The notes beneath the pieces are model-generated. The model worked only from the letters and a program-made list of their open reading frames with translations. It was not told the origin of the DNA and ran no database searches. The position numbers and the translations under genes were made by a program. Below, one piece after another: positions 7,236-16,894 of a stretch of 64,000 bases of DNA (position 1 is the stretch's first letter; the number at the start of each line of letters is the position of its first letter). Source of the stretch: Haemophilus parainfluenzae T3T1 (GTDB lineage Bacteria; Pseudomonadota; Gammaproteobacteria; Enterobacterales; Pasteurellaceae); assembly GCF_000210895.1 (NCBI RefSeq), contig NC_015964.1, positions 372,001 to 436,000 on the forward strand. The letters run 5' to 3'.

Positions 7236-10200
7236 ATGTCCTTCCAACTTTCTAAAACCTACCGTCCTGAACGCCAACTCATCACCGAAAACTATCGCTT
7301 AGATGAGAAAACGGCAGTAGATAACTTGCTTAAAACCTTAGATTTTACCCAAGAACAAGAAAAACGCATTACTGACAATGCGATCAAACTTATTAACAAA
7401 CTTCGCCATCTTAAACAAAAACAATATGGCGCCGATGCCTTAATGCAAGAATTCTCATTAAGCAGTGAAGAAGGTGTCGCACTAATGTGCTTAGCTGAAG
7501 CGCTGTTACGTATTCCTGATGCAGAAACCCGCGATGATTTGATTTATGAAAAATTACGTGATGGTAACTGGAAATCTCACATTGGTAACGCTAACTCATT
7601 TTTTATCAACGCAGCTAGTTATGGCTTAGTTTTCGGTAAAAAAATTAGTGAAAATTTAGACGAAAAAAGCCTCGCAAATGCGTTAAGCCGTAGCTTTGCT
7701 CGCTTCTCTGCCCCGATTATGCGTACGCTCATTGTCAAATCCATGCAAATCTTAGGGAAACAATTCGTAACTGGCGTTACCATGCAAGAAGCGCTAACGA
7801 ACATTAAACCTCGTTATGAAAAAGGCTTTACCTTCTCTTTTGATATGCTTGGTGAAGCAGCCATGACCCAAGCGGATGCAGATCGTTATTTTAATGATTA
7901 TCTCCATGCCATTGAAAGTGTGGGGAAAGATGCTGCAGGTCGCACTATCTACAATGGTAACAGTGTTTCCGTTAAACTTTCTGCTATCCATCCAAAATAT
8001 TGGCGTGCGAAATATGATCGTGTTATCGACGAGCTTTATCCGCGCGTAAAAGAACTTTTCTTACTCGCCAAAAAATATAACATCAGCGTAAACATTGATG
8101 CAGAAGAAGCTAGCCGCTTAGAGCTATCTCTGGATTTAGTAGAAAAATTACTAGATGAGCCAGAACTCAAAGGCTACAAAGGTATTGGCTATGTTGTTCA
8201 AGCCTACTCTAAACGTTGCCCATTTGTATTGGATTACTTAATCAATCTTGCCCGAGAAAAAGACGGTTACTTAATGATTCGCCTTGTAAAAGGAGCTTAT
8301 TGGGATAGCGAAGTAAAATGGGCGCAAGCGGATGGCTTAGATGGTTTCCCTCTTTATACTCGCAAAAATCACACCGATATCTCTTATATTGCCTGTGCGA
8401 AAAAATTACTTGCTGCTCAAGATGTGATCTATCCACAATTTGCGACGCATAACGTACAAACTATGTGTACGATCCACGAATTAGGTCAAGGCAAACAATT
8501 TGAATTCCAATGCTTACATGGCATGGGTGAAAGCTTATACGACAACATTGTTGGCAAAGAGAATTTTAATCGCCAAGTCCGTGTTTACGCCCCCGTAGGC
8601 ACGCACGAGACCTTATTAGCTTACTTAGTTCGCCGTTTATTAGAAAACGGTGCAAACTCATCATTTGTTCATCAATTGGTCGATGAAAATATTCCGGTAG
8701 AACAATTAGTGATTCCACCTTGGAAACTCTATGAGAAATCTAATGGTGAACCGAATAAATTAGTGCGCAATCCACTTGAGCTATTTAGTGATCGTAGAAA
8801 CTCTGCAGGTTTTGATTTAAGCAACGAATTTGAGTTAGCTAAATTAGAACAAGCATTAAACGAAGCACCTATCGAAAATGCGCAATCACTCACGGTGCTG
8901 GCTCATGCAGAAAACTTAGCTGCGCATACCGTGGTCAATCCAGCTAATCTGAAAGAGAACTTAGCAGAAGTTGCTTTCTTAAACCCAACTGAAGCACAAG
9001 CTGTGTTTAACGCGGCAAATAATGAGACATGGGCAGCACAAAGCGCAACTGAACGAGCAAATGTATTACGAAAAGCCGCCGATTTATATGAAGAAAACTT
9101 CGGCTTATTGATGAAACTTGCCATTGTTGAAGCTGGTAAAACATTACCAAATGCCATTGCAGAACTACGAGAAGCGGTCGATTTTCTCAGATATTATGCA
9201 AATCAGCTTGAATATTTCGCAAAAGATCAACACTTGGGTGCACCACGCGGAAAAGTTCTCTGTATTTCGCCTTGGAACTTCCCTTTAGCTATCTTTACTG
9301 GACAAGTTGCTGCAAGCCTTGCAGCAGGAAATGCGGTAATTGCCAAACCTGCAGAACAAACTTCTCTTATTGCATATGCAGCAGTAAAACTTTTACACCA
9401 AGCAGGCGTACCAAAAGAGGCATTACAATTGGTGCTTGGGGCAGGCGATTTAGGGGCGGCATTAGTACAACAAGCTTTTGATGGCGTTGTGTTCACTGGC
9501 TCAACTGAAGTTGCAAAATTGATTGAAAAACGAATTGCACAAGCGGATAACGATCCTGTTTTAATTGCTGAAACTGGTGGACAAAACGTATTAGTATCTG
9601 ACTCCTCTGCATTACCAGAACAGGTTGTTGCAGACGTTTTAAGCTCTGCATTTGACTCTGCTGGTCAGCGCTGTTCTGCGCTACGTATCTTGTTATTACA
9701 AGAAGATGTTGCAGATCATTACTATAAAATAATTACAGAAGCGATTAACGAATTTAGCCTTGGCGACCCTCGTTTACTCTCAACAGACATTGGCCCTGTA
9801 ATTGATCAAGAAGCGAAACAAAATCTAGAAAATCATAAAGCGAATATGCGGAAAGTCGCTCGTGCTTATGTCGAATTAGAGGCACCAACCAATGGTCATT
9901 TTGTCGCACCAGCAGTCTATCTTTTAGATAATCTTAACCAATTACAACGTGAAGTGTTTGGCCCTATCTTACACATCGTGCGTTATAAAAAAGAGAACTT
10001 GGTTAACGTACTCAATGAAGTTAATGCGAAAGGTTATGCCCTCACTGGCGGTTGTCATAGCCGTATCCGTAAACAAATGGATTTAGTTGAAAAACACCTC
10101 CACTGCGGCAACTTCTACATTAACCGTAATATTGTTGGTGCTGTTGTGGGCGTACAACCATTTGGTGGTCATGGTTTATCTGGTACAGGCCCGAAAGCTG

Positions 10201-10688
10201 GTGGCGAATTCTATTTGCAACGTTTAACAAAAACAGACCGCTACTACAGCCAATTCGGCGACGAAAACACTCTGGGTAATGCACAACCTGTTTTAGACAG
10301 TATTACTGGTGAACGCAACTCATTAGCTTACTTACCTTCTGAAGTAGCGATTTTAAATGGCGATTTAGCTGCATCAGAAAAAGCAGCAAATAAACTATTG
10401 GCAAAAGGCTTTACGATTTTAGTCGAGCCAAGTCATCCATTAGCTAAATCTGGTAAAGCGGGCGTACGAGTTGATACGAAATTAGGACACTGCCAAAAAG
10501 GTATCTACTTAGCGGAATTAAGTAAAGAACGACGCCAATGGTTAGCTGAAAACAGCTCAGCTATTTTTAAATGCTATGATTGGCAAACTACCCAAGATAT
10601 TTTACCGTTATACGATGAGTTCTCTCGCAGTTACAACACCACAGCTGCTGGCGGAAACACCTCGTTAATGTCTTCTGAAGAACATTAA
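7236..10688 (+). CDS. putA: Bifunctional proline dehydrogenase / delta-1-pyrroline-5-carboxylate dehydrogenase PutA
   Basis: A 1150-residue enzyme oxidising proline to glutamate in two steps at the inner membrane. The FAD-dependent proline dehydrogenase domain occupies roughly residues 60-470; the NAD-dependent aldehyde dehydrogenase domain roughly 560-1010, with catalytic Cys813 in 'SAGQRCSALR' and the Glu motif 'ETGGQN' near 780. ATG 7236 is preferred because AAGGGG (7222-7227) lies eight bases before it; a GTG at 7227 would overlap that site. Compared with E. coli PutA (1320 residues), the N-terminal ribbon-helix-helix repressor domain is absent, so it should not autoregulate. putP follows after 13 bases. 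Confidence 0.95.
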   Translation: MSFQLSKTYRPERQLITENYRLDEKTAVDNLLKTLDFTQEQEKRITDNAIKLINKLRHLKQKQYGADALMQEFSLSSEEGVALMCLAEALLRIPDAETRDDLIYEKLRDGNWKSHIGNANSFFINAASYGLVFGKKISENLDEKSLANALSRSFARFSAPIMRTLIVKSMQILGKQFVTGVTMQEALTNIKPRYEKGFTFSFDMLGEAAMTQADADRYFNDYLHAIESVGKDAAGRTIYNGNSVSVKLSAIHPKYWRAKYDRVIDELYPRVKELFLLAKKYNISVNIDAEEASRLELSLDLVEKLLDEPELKGYKGIGYVVQAYSKRCPFVLDYLINLAREKDGYLMIRLVKGAYWDSEVKWAQADGLDGFPLYTRKNHTDISYIACAKKLLAAQDVIYPQFATHNVQTMCTIHELGQGKQFEFQCLHGMGESLYDNIVGKENFNRQVRVYAPVGTHETLLAYLVRRLLENGANSSFVHQLVDENIPVEQLVIPPWKLYEKSNGEPNKLVRNPLELFSDRRNSAGFDLSNEFELAKLEQALNEAPIENAQSLTVLAHAENLAAHTVVNPANLKENLAEVAFLNPTEAQAVFNAANNETWAAQSATERANVLRKAADLYEENFGLLMKLAIVEAGKTLPNAIAELREAVDFLRYYANQLEYFAKDQHLGAPRGKVLCISPWNFPLAIFTGQVAASLAAGNAVIAKPAEQTSLIAYAAVKLLHQAGVPKEALQLVLGAGDLGAALVQQAFDGVVFTGSTEVAKLIEKRIAQADNDPVLIAETGGQNVLVSDSSALPEQVVADVLSSAFDSAGQRCSALRILLLQEDVADHYYKIITEAINEFSLGDPRLLSTDIGPVIDQEAKQNLENHKANMRKVARAYVELEAPTNGHFVAPAVYLLDNLNQLQREVFGPILHIVRYKKENLVNVLNEVNAKGYALTGGCHSRIRKQMDLVEKHLHCGNFYINRNIVGAVVGVQPFGGHGLSGTGPKAGGEFYLQRLTKTDRYYSQFGDENTLGNAQPVLDSITGERNSLAYLPSEVAILNGDLAASEKAANKLLAKGFTILVEPSHPLAKSGKAGVRVDTKLGHCQKGIYLAELSKERRQWLAENSSAIFKCYDWQTTQDILPLYDEFSRSYNTTAAGGNTSLMSSEEH

Positions 10689-10701
10689 AAAGGAGTGATT
10701 T

Positions 10702-12192
10702 ATGCAAATCTACATTACCTTTGGGCTCTATTTGCTCGTTATTTTAGGCATTGGATTATATGCCTACCGTTCCACGCAGAATTTTGACGACTATATTCTA
10801 GGTGGTCGCAAAATGGGCAGTTTTGTTACTGCCATGTCTGCTGGTGCATCAGATATGTCCGGCTGGTTATTAATGGGATTACCTGGAGCAATTTTTCTCT
10901 CTGGTTTATCCGAAGCTTGGATTGTTGTTGGGTTAACTATTGGGGCTTATTTGAACTATCGTGTTGTTGCTGGCCGCTTGCGTATTTTTACTGAAAAATA
11001 TAGCAACGCCTTAACGTTACCGGAGTTCTTTGCACAACGTTTTCCACGTCAGAAAAAAGCACTGAAAATCATCTCTTCAGGTATTATCTTGTTCTTCTTT
11101 ACCATCTATTGTGCCTCTGGAGTAGTGGCTGGTGCGAAATTATTCCAAAGCCTATTAGGCATGGATTACACTACCGCGCTTTGGTTTGGTGCGATTGCGA
11201 CCATTAGCTACACTTTTATTGGTGGGTACTTAGCAGTTTCTTGGAGTGATACCATTCAGGCTTCATTGATGATTTTTGCTCTAATTCTTGCTCCAGTGAT
11301 GGTTATTCTCACGATCAGTTGGGATGATCTCAAAATGGCACTTGAAGCAAAATCTGCTGTAACAGGTATTCCTTATAGTAACTGGTTGCACAACGTTTCT
11401 GGTATTGGTGTAGTGTCTGCCTTGGCATGGGGTTTAGGCTACTTCGGTCAACCACATATTTTGGCTCGCTTTATGGCTGCAGACTCTGTTGCTTCTTTAA
11501 ATAAAGCACGCCAAATCGGTATTACTTGGATGATCCTTTGCTTAGGTGGTGCAGTTGCTGTCGGTTATTTTGGACTAGCTTATTTCACTGAAAGAAACAT
11601 TGACCTTGCGAATGCAGAATCTGTATTCATTGAATTATCCAAAATCATGTTTAACCCTTGGATTGTCGGCATCATATTATCTGCAATTCTTGCCGCAATT
11701 ATGAGTACCTTATCTGCGCAATTATTGATGTGTTCTGCGGCTATTACAGAAGATTTCTATAAAGGTTTCTTCCGTAAAAATGCCTCTAGCACAGAATTAG
11801 TTTGGGTTGGTCGCTTAATGGTGTTACTCATCTCTGTCATTGCTATCGTTATCGCACATGACCCTAACTCAAAAGTGATGGGATTAGTTTCGTACGCTTG
11901 GGCTGGCTTTGGTGCTGCATTTGGACCAGTTGTGATTCTTTCTCTCTTTAACCGTAACATTAGCTCAAAAGCTGCATTATGGGGAATGCTATCTGGCGCT
12001 ATCACCGTCGTTGCATGGAGCCCACTCATGCGCTATCTAGGCTGGGACGATTTATCCAAACTTTATGAGATTATTCCCGGTTTCTTAGTTTGCTCATTTA
12101 TTACTTTAACATCATCTGTCTTTGCACCTGTTCATCCGAAAGTGCAACAACAATTTGATGAAGCCCTAGCAGAATTTGAAACAAGATGCTAA
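10702..12192 (+). CDS. putP: Sodium/proline symporter PutP
   Basis: A 496-residue SSS-family transporter with about 13 membrane helices. The family signature around 'DYILGGRKMGSFVTAMSAGASDMSGWLLMG' (residues 30-60, here split for length) and the Na+-site stretch 'STLSAQLLMCSAAITED' near 335 are clear. It takes up L-proline with Na+ and forms an operon with putA, so imported proline feeds straight into its catabolism. The Shine-Dalgarno site AAGGAG lies in the 13-base gap between the two genes. Confidence 0.95.
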   Translation: MQIYITFGLYLLVILGIGLYAYRSTQNFDDYILGGRKMGSFVTAMSAGASDMSGWLLMGLPGAIFLSGLSEAWIVVGLTIGAYLNYRVVAGRLRIFTEKYSNALTLPEFFAQRFPRQKKALKIISSGIILFFFTIYCASGVVAGAKLFQSLLGMDYTTALWFGAIATISYTFIGGYLAVSWSDTIQASLMIFALILAPVMVILTISWDDLKMALEAKSAVTGIPYSNWLHNVSGIGVVSALAWGLGYFGQPHILARFMAADSVASLNKARQIGITWMILCLGGAVAVGYFGLAYFTERNIDLANAESVFIELSKIMFNPWIVGIILSAILAAIMSTLSAQLLMCSAAITEDFYKGFFRKNASSTELVWVGRLMVLLISVIAIVIAHDPNSKVMGLVSYAWAGFGAAFGPVVILSLFNRNISSKAALWGMLSGAITVVAWSPLMRYLGWDDLSKLYEIIPGFLVCSFITLTSSVFAPVHPKVQQQFDEALAEFETRC

Positions 12193-12220
12193 CTTTATTT
12201 AACAAAAAACCTAAACAAAA

Positions 12221-12648
12221 TGATCTGACCCCAAAAAGTTAGACTGTTATTTAAAGGACTGCTTTCGATATTGTATCGGACTCAGTCCTTTTAATTTTAA
12301 TTGGATTCGTTCTTCATTGCAGTACTGGACATAATCATTGATAACCTTTTCAAGTTCATCAATGCCAGTAAACGATTTTCCGTGAAAACACTCCGTTTTC
12401 ACTCGCCCCAAAAAGCTTCCCATTGCTGCATTATCCAAACAATTTCCTTTTCGTGACATACTTTGAGAAATCCAATATCTAACGGTTTTTGCCGCTAAGT
12501 TGAAATGCTTTAATGTTAAAGCAAGATTTTCGTGATGTTCGAAATAGAAATTCACGACTTGTTATTTAAAAAGTTGATTATATTTAGTCATAAAAAATCT
12601 GCACCTTAATCAGTTAAAAGTTTAGTCTAACTTTTGGGGTGCAGATCA
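12221..12648 (-). mobile_element. Internally deleted IS3-family (IS150-type) element with both ends
   Basis: The left end begins TGATCTGACCCCAAAAAG and the right end, read inward on the other strand, TGATCTGCACCCCAAAAG; both continue with TTAGACT, giving a roughly 25-bp imperfect terminal inverted repeat. The element is only about 428 bp instead of the usual 1.2-1.5 kb. It contains the two ends of the transposase region fused together. No target duplication is obvious in the flanks (CAAAA / TGAAC). It could be moved in trans by a full-length relative. Confidence 0.75.
12247..12555 (-). pseudogene. IS3-family transposase, orfA-orfB fusion by internal deletion
   Basis: The 102-codon frame starts in a helix-turn-helix stretch like IS3 OrfA ('NLALTLKHFNLAAKTVRYWI') and continues directly into the C-terminal part of OrfB ('SRKGNCLDNAAMGSFLGRVK', 'YCNEERIQLKLKGLSPIQYR'). 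The DDE catalytic core between them is mostly gone; only the last acidic part may remain. It cannot be an active transposase. Confidence 0.8.
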
Positions 12649-12664
12649 TGAACGGGAATTTTTC

Positions 12665-13531
12665 TTATTGTGCTTGTTTGAGTTTATTGATGGCTTCTTT
12701 ATTGAAGAAGTAATGTGTGCCACAACATTCACACTGCATATCAATACTGCCTTTATGCTCTTCTAAGATTTCATCAATTTCAGCTTCTGGAATCAGCAAC
12801 AATGCTGCACCAGAACGTTCAGGTGAGCAACCGCAGAAGAAAGAAACAGTTTGCGGTTCAAAAACTTCCACTACTTCTTCATGATATAAACGATAAAGCA
12901 ATTCTTCTGCGGGTAATCCAAATAACTCCTCATCTTTGACTGTTGCAGCTAAAGTCGTTAAATGTTCAAAATCCTCTGGCGTACCTTGGCCATCTGGCAT
13001 AATTTGTAACAACATCCCTGCCGCCACTGGTTTGCCTTCATATTCACCGGTACGAATAATAAGTTGGGTTTGTAATTGTTCTGAACGCACAAAATAGTCT
13101 TCTAAACATTCCGTAATGGTTGGTTTATCTAAACCGATAACGCCTTGATAACGCTCACCTTCGGTTGGAGCAATCGTAATCACTAATACGCCTTTGCCGA
13201 TCATATCATGTAGGGTCATACCGTCTTGAATATCACCTTGTACACGGGCTAATGCACGGATCTGTTGTTGATCATTGCCATTAACTAAGGCTAATTTTAA
13301 TGGGCCATCACCTTGAATTTGAACCGTAATATTGCCATTAAATTTTAATGTGGCGGTCAACAAATTCGTCGCCACCATCATCTCACCCAATAAGTTCTGT
13401 ACCGCTTTTGGATAATGGTGGGTATTCAATGTATCAGTAAAGGTTTGGTTTAATCGTACCCATTCACCACGCACGGCACGGTTTTGAAAAAGGTAACGAT
13501 AAAGTTTGTCATTATCTTGAATGTAATTCAT
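12665..13531 (-). CDS. hslO: Redox-regulated chaperone Hsp33
   Basis: A 288-residue cytoplasmic holdase that becomes active when oxidised. The C-terminal redox switch has the four zinc-binding cysteines in the family pattern: CGC (in 'FFCGCSPERSG') and CECC about 30 residues later ('DMQCECCGTHYFF'). The N-terminal domain shows 'GEMMVATNLLTATLKFNG', typical of Hsp33. Length and motifs are standard. It is transcribed alone, leftward, ending next to the IS remnant; the upstream 13532-13765 interval has no other gene. Confidence 0.96.
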   Translation of the reverse strand: MNYIQDNDKLYRYLFQNRAVRGEWVRLNQTFTDTLNTHHYPKAVQNLLGEMMVATNLLTATLKFNGNITVQIQGDGPLKLALVNGNDQQQIRALARVQGDIQDGMTLHDMIGKGVLVITIAPTEGERYQGVIGLDKPTITECLEDYFVRSEQLQTQLIIRTGEYEGKPVAAGMLLQIMPDGQGTPEDFEHLTTLAATVKDEELFGLPAEELLYRLYHEEVVEVFEPQTVSFFCGCSPERSGAALLLIPEAEIDEILEEHKGSIDMQCECCGTHYFFNKEAINKLKQAQ

Positions 13532-13712
13532 TATTTGTTCCTATTTATTCTTTGAATGAAAAATGCGGTCAATTTTACGCATAAATTGTGAGTGGTTTAT
13601 CTGATTTTTCGTCTCTAGTGTTGAAGTCAATATTCAAAACGGCGTTTTTTTGTTATCGCACTTTTAGCCTGTGCTGTATTATGGGGATGAAAATCAAAAT
13701 TACAAGCAAAAA

Positions 13713-13740
13713 GAAAAGCGGATAGCTTTCACTATCCGCT
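13713..13740 (-). terminator. Terminator of the porin gene
   Basis: AGCGGATAG (13717-13725) pairs with CTATCCGCT (13732-13740); on the minus strand the hairpin is followed by TTTTCTTTT, 26 bases past the porin stop. Confidence 0.8.
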
Positions 13741-13765
13741 CGTTTTATAAGATTAAACTGATAAA

Positions 13766-14845
13766 TTACCAGTATGCACGTAAACCGATAACCGTTTTGA
13801 AGTCACGGCTACGATCTACAGCGCTGTTTTCGTATTTAGTACGAGTTGCTTGCCATTCTAAGAATGGTTTCACTTTTAAAGAACCTTGGTTAAACACATA
13901 GTATTCAGTACCTACCATAAATTGGCGAGTTCTGTCTGTATTATTGCTGTGTTTATCTGTTTTATATGCATACATCGCATAAACGTTCCAATCTTCGTTT
14001 AAACCTTGACGAATAACGGCACGTACTTCATTTTTAATGCGTTTGTCACCTTGGTTTTTGGTTACTTGACGCTCTAAATCTACACCATAAGTCGTGTGAA
14101 CGAAGTTATATGCTAAACCTAAGCCATAAGCATTACGGAATAATGACGTGTTGTTTGCATTTTCAGAAATTTCACGAGTGAAACCTGCTGCAACAGTTAC
14201 ATTTTGGATACTGTCAATTGCATGATTGAAGATAAGACCTGTACCCCAAGCATTTTTACGTTTGTTCACTAAATCAAGATTTTTCATGTTACGTTTGCTT
14301 GAACCGCCGTAGTACGCACCAAATTTCACTTTATTTGATCCGTAGTTACCGTTGTATGTATATTGTGCTACGCGGCGAGCAGAGCCATCTAATAAACCAT
14401 CAGATAAGCTGTAAGTATTTGCTAAGTCGGTTTGTTTTACTTCATCAGTGATAGTAGGCATGTTACCGTAAGTTAACTCACCGAATTGTTTGTGGCCAAT
14501 ACCTGCGTAAAGGAAGTGTGTATAAACATGGTCAAAATCATGTTGTGAAGGTGCTTCACCACGCATACGCCACTCAGCACGGCCTAATGCGTAGAAATCA
14601 CCGCCTAAACTTTGTTTTAATTTAATACCAAAACGTGAACCATTGTTATCTACTGCATGATTGATGTGTTCTTTGCTTTCGCCACCCGCCACATAGTTAG
14701 TTTTGTTAGAGGTGCTTTCCCATTTAACACGTAAAGAACCGTAAAAATCAACATCCGTACCAGTTTGGTCAACATGGAAGTTATAAGCTTGTGCAGAACC
14801 TGCTGCTAATGCAGCTACAGATAAAGCAAGAAGTGTTTTTTTCAT
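13766..14845 (-). CDS. Outer-membrane porin, OmpP2/OmpC-like
   Basis: A 359-residue Gram-negative trimeric porin. Signal peptide residues 1-20 (MKKTLLALSVAALAAGSAQA), then a beta-barrel with alternating aromatic strands such as 'YNFHVDQTGTDVDFYGSLRV', 'GELTYGNMP' and the C-terminal strand ending in an aromatic (GLRAYW). It resembles H. influenzae P2, the main diffusion pore for small hydrophilic solutes and the route for NAD-derived nucleosides there. A strong sigma70-type promoter lies upstream (14898-14925) and a terminator downstream, so it is a monocistronic, highly expressed gene. Loop sequences are probably strain-variable. Confidence 0.9.
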   Translation of the reverse strand: MKKTLLALSVAALAAGSAQAYNFHVDQTGTDVDFYGSLRVKWESTSNKTNYVAGGESKEHINHAVDNNGSRFGIKLKQSLGGDFYALGRAEWRMRGEAPSQHDFDHVYTHFLYAGIGHKQFGELTYGNMPTITDEVKQTDLANTYSLSDGLLDGSARRVAQYTYNGNYGSNKVKFGAYYGGSSKRNMKNLDLVNKRKNAWGTGLIFNHAIDSIQNVTVAAGFTREISENANNTSLFRNAYGLGLAYNFVHTTYGVDLERQVTKNQGDKRIKNEVRAVIRQGLNEDWNVYAMYAYKTDKHSNNTDRTRQFMVGTEYYVFNQGSLKVKPFLEWQATRTKYENSAVDRSRDFKTVIGLRAYW

Positions 14846-14897
14846 AACGCTTTCCTTATGATTTAATGAAGTTAATAAAAAATTGAACTTTTTTCAG

Positions 14898-14925
14898 TTT
14901 ATACACTACAACTCGAACGTGTCAA
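14898..14925 (-). promoter_or_regulatory. Sigma70 promoter of the porin gene
   Basis: On the minus strand, TTGACA (14925-14920), a 16-base spacer and TATAAA (14903-14898) form a near-consensus promoter about 55 bases before the porin start codon. This matches the expected high expression of a major porin. Confidence 0.75.
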
Positions 14926-15010
14926 TATTAAATTTTCCCAACTATCAGAAAATAGACAATATTTTGACTAAAATTAATTTAGATCAATACATTTCCAATT
15001 ATTCTACAAA

Positions 15011-15964
15011 CTATTTAATTAATGTATTTAGGCTAGAAAAGACCTGCTCTGAGGTAATTTTCTCCATCGAATTGGCAATTAAATAATGCTGATTTCTACC
15101 ATAACAACCAATTAAGGTCGGATCAGTTGCGCCATAAAGCGTAATATTGGGTTTATCCAGTGCTGCCGTTAAATGCGCAAGCCCAGTATCCACAGACACC
15201 GCGGCTTTTGCATTAGCTATTTGGTAAGCCAATTCATTTAATGAAAGTTTAGGCAAAACGACCACATGAGATAAACCTACTGCTAATCGCTCTGCTCTCG
15301 CCTTTTCTTTTACATTTCCCCAAGGTAAACGAACTTGAACAGAAAGTGCGGTCAGTTTTTCAATTAAATTTCGCCATTCATGTTCTGACCAATGCTTTTC
15401 ATCTCTTGTCGTAGAATGAAAAAAGATCACATAAGGTTCGATAGAGTCTGCGGAAATAAAATGACGCGCAATGTCATAATCCCCTTTCTCTTTCGGTAAT
15501 GGATAAGATAATGCTTGTGCAAAAAGTTGACGAATGCGTTCTACCGCATGTTGTTGATAAGAAATCGCGTATTTTTTATCGTAAAACAAGGAAGCTATCG
15601 GCTCACGGATACTCTTGCGATCATAGCCATGTTTGACGCCATTAGCTAAGCGTGTCGCAAAAAAAGCGCTCTTAAAAAGCCCTTGCGCGTCAATTACGGC
15701 ATCATATTGATTGGCTTGTAATAAAGTGCGGTAAGATTTCCATTCGTTCTTTGTTTGAGCCGAAAAAGGCGATTTTCGCCAGCGTCTTAAGGCAATTGGA
15801 ATGATTTGATTCACTGCCGAATGCCAACGTGGAATTTCTGCAAAATTCTCTTCCACCACCCAATCAATAGAGAGATTAGGAATAGCACGCTGTGCATCAG
15901 TCAATGCCGGCAAAGTATGAATCACATCCCCCATAGAGGAAGTCTTAATCACACATACTTTCAT
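15011..15964 (-). CDS. opsX: Lipopolysaccharide heptosyltransferase I (OpsX/WaaC-like)
   Basis: A 317-residue GT9-family glycosyltransferase that should add the first heptose to Kdo-lipid A at the cytoplasmic face of the inner membrane. Family features: N-terminal 'IKTSSMGDVIHTLPAL', the 'VIDAQGLFKSA' stretch, and the nucleotide-sugar motif 'AVSVDTGLAHLTAALDKPNITLYGATDP'-type region near residue 255-285 (here quoted in part). Its ATG overlaps the stop of the upstream EamA gene (ATGA), so the two are translated together. In H. influenzae the equivalent gene is opsX; waaF lies two genes upstream. Confidence 0.9.
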   Translation of the reverse strand: MKVCVIKTSSMGDVIHTLPALTDAQRAIPNLSIDWVVEENFAEIPRWHSAVNQIIPIALRRWRKSPFSAQTKNEWKSYRTLLQANQYDAVIDAQGLFKSAFFATRLANGVKHGYDRKSIREPIASLFYDKKYAISYQQHAVERIRQLFAQALSYPLPKEKGDYDIARHFISADSIEPYVIFFHSTTRDEKHWSEHEWRNLIEKLTALSVQVRLPWGNVKEKARAERLAVGLSHVVVLPKLSLNELAYQIANAKAAVSVDTGLAHLTAALDKPNITLYGATDPTLIGCYGRNQHYLIANSMEKITSEQVFSSLNTLIK

Positions 15965-16866
15965 TTAATTAACCTTCTTCCCCAGTGCATAATTCCAAGC
16001 CCAGATACGGCTAAAATTCCTCCTATAATTAAGGAGGAATCCACCTGTTCATTCAACCAAACGGCTGAAAATAAAATGCCTAAAATTGGCACAAGAATAA
16101 TATAAGCTGAGGCATTGCCTGCCCCTAAGTGTTTCACACCATCAAAATACCATGCATAGGCTAATACCGTTGCACCAAATGCAAGACCAAGTAAACTTAT
16201 CCACTCACCTTGTGATAAATTCAGTACTGTCAGCCAATCGCCCGAGCTTTCCACGCATAAAGCACTAATAAACAACAATAAAAAACCAAAAATGGAAGAT
16301 AATGTGGTTGCGGTGAGAGAATCAATACCCGCGAGTACTTTTCTCGCCAATAAGGTGTAAACAACCCAACAAATTAGTGCACCTATTAATAATATTTGCC
16401 CAAATCCAAAGGAATCCATCATTTGTAAAAAATTCCCTTTTGTGAGAGCCAATAATGTTCCGCTCATGGCAATAACCATTCCAAGTATTACCCAACGATT
16501 CCATTTTTCTTTAAATAAAAAAATCGCCAAAAGCGTGGTAAATACAGGGTTTGTTGCCACAATAACAGCCGCTTGTCCCGCTGGAAGATATTTCAGCCCC
16601 CAGATAAAAAATGTGGAATAAGCGAAAACACCGAAAAAGGCGGTTACAAACAACCCCATCCACTGATTAGCGTTTAGTTGTTTAGCATATTTGAAGCGAT
16701 TCGCCGCATATAGCCAAATAATGAGTGGAATAATGGCGAAAAAAAAGCGCAGGCTTGAAGCAACAAATGTCGGCATAGCTTGGGCAACTACTCGTCCCCA
16801 AGGCCAAGAGGCGCCCCATAAAATCACCATTCCAATTAATTGTAAATGTATGCGGAGAGGGTTCAT
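15961..16866 (-). CDS. DMT-superfamily transporter with two EamA domains
   Basis: A 301-residue inner-membrane protein with about ten helices in two repeated EamA halves (residues about 8-140 and 150-290). It carries the usual 'WGASWPWGRVVAQ' start and a second-half 'ASAYIILVPILGILFSAVWLNE'. Substrates of such carriers are usually metabolites or amino acids and cannot be read from sequence. It is translationally coupled to opsX, but this does not prove an LPS role. Confidence 0.85.
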   Translation of the reverse strand: MNPLRIHLQLIGMVILWGASWPWGRVVAQAMPTFVASSLRFFFAIIPLIIWLYAANRFKYAKQLNANQWMGLFVTAFFGVFAYSTFFIWGLKYLPAGQAAVIVATNPVFTTLLAIFLFKEKWNRWVILGMVIAMSGTLLALTKGNFLQMMDSFGFGQILLIGALICWVVYTLLARKVLAGIDSLTATTLSSIFGFLLLFISALCVESSGDWLTVLNLSQGEWISLLGLAFGATVLAYAWYFDGVKHLGAGNASAYIILVPILGILFSAVWLNEQVDSSLIIGGILAVSGLGIMHWGRRLIK

Positions 16867-16894
16867 ATCATTAACATATCCTGTTAGACCTTTT

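Noticed and set aside
13649-13692. Stretch reading VIALLACAVLWG, like the start of an EamA transporter
   Set aside because: Only 12-14 residues with no start site and no continuation; too short to call a gene remnant.
15000-15100. Possible small ORF of 67 codons on the plus strand at 14883-15086
   Set aside because: It overlaps the porin promoter and the end of opsX on the other strand, with no ribosome site.
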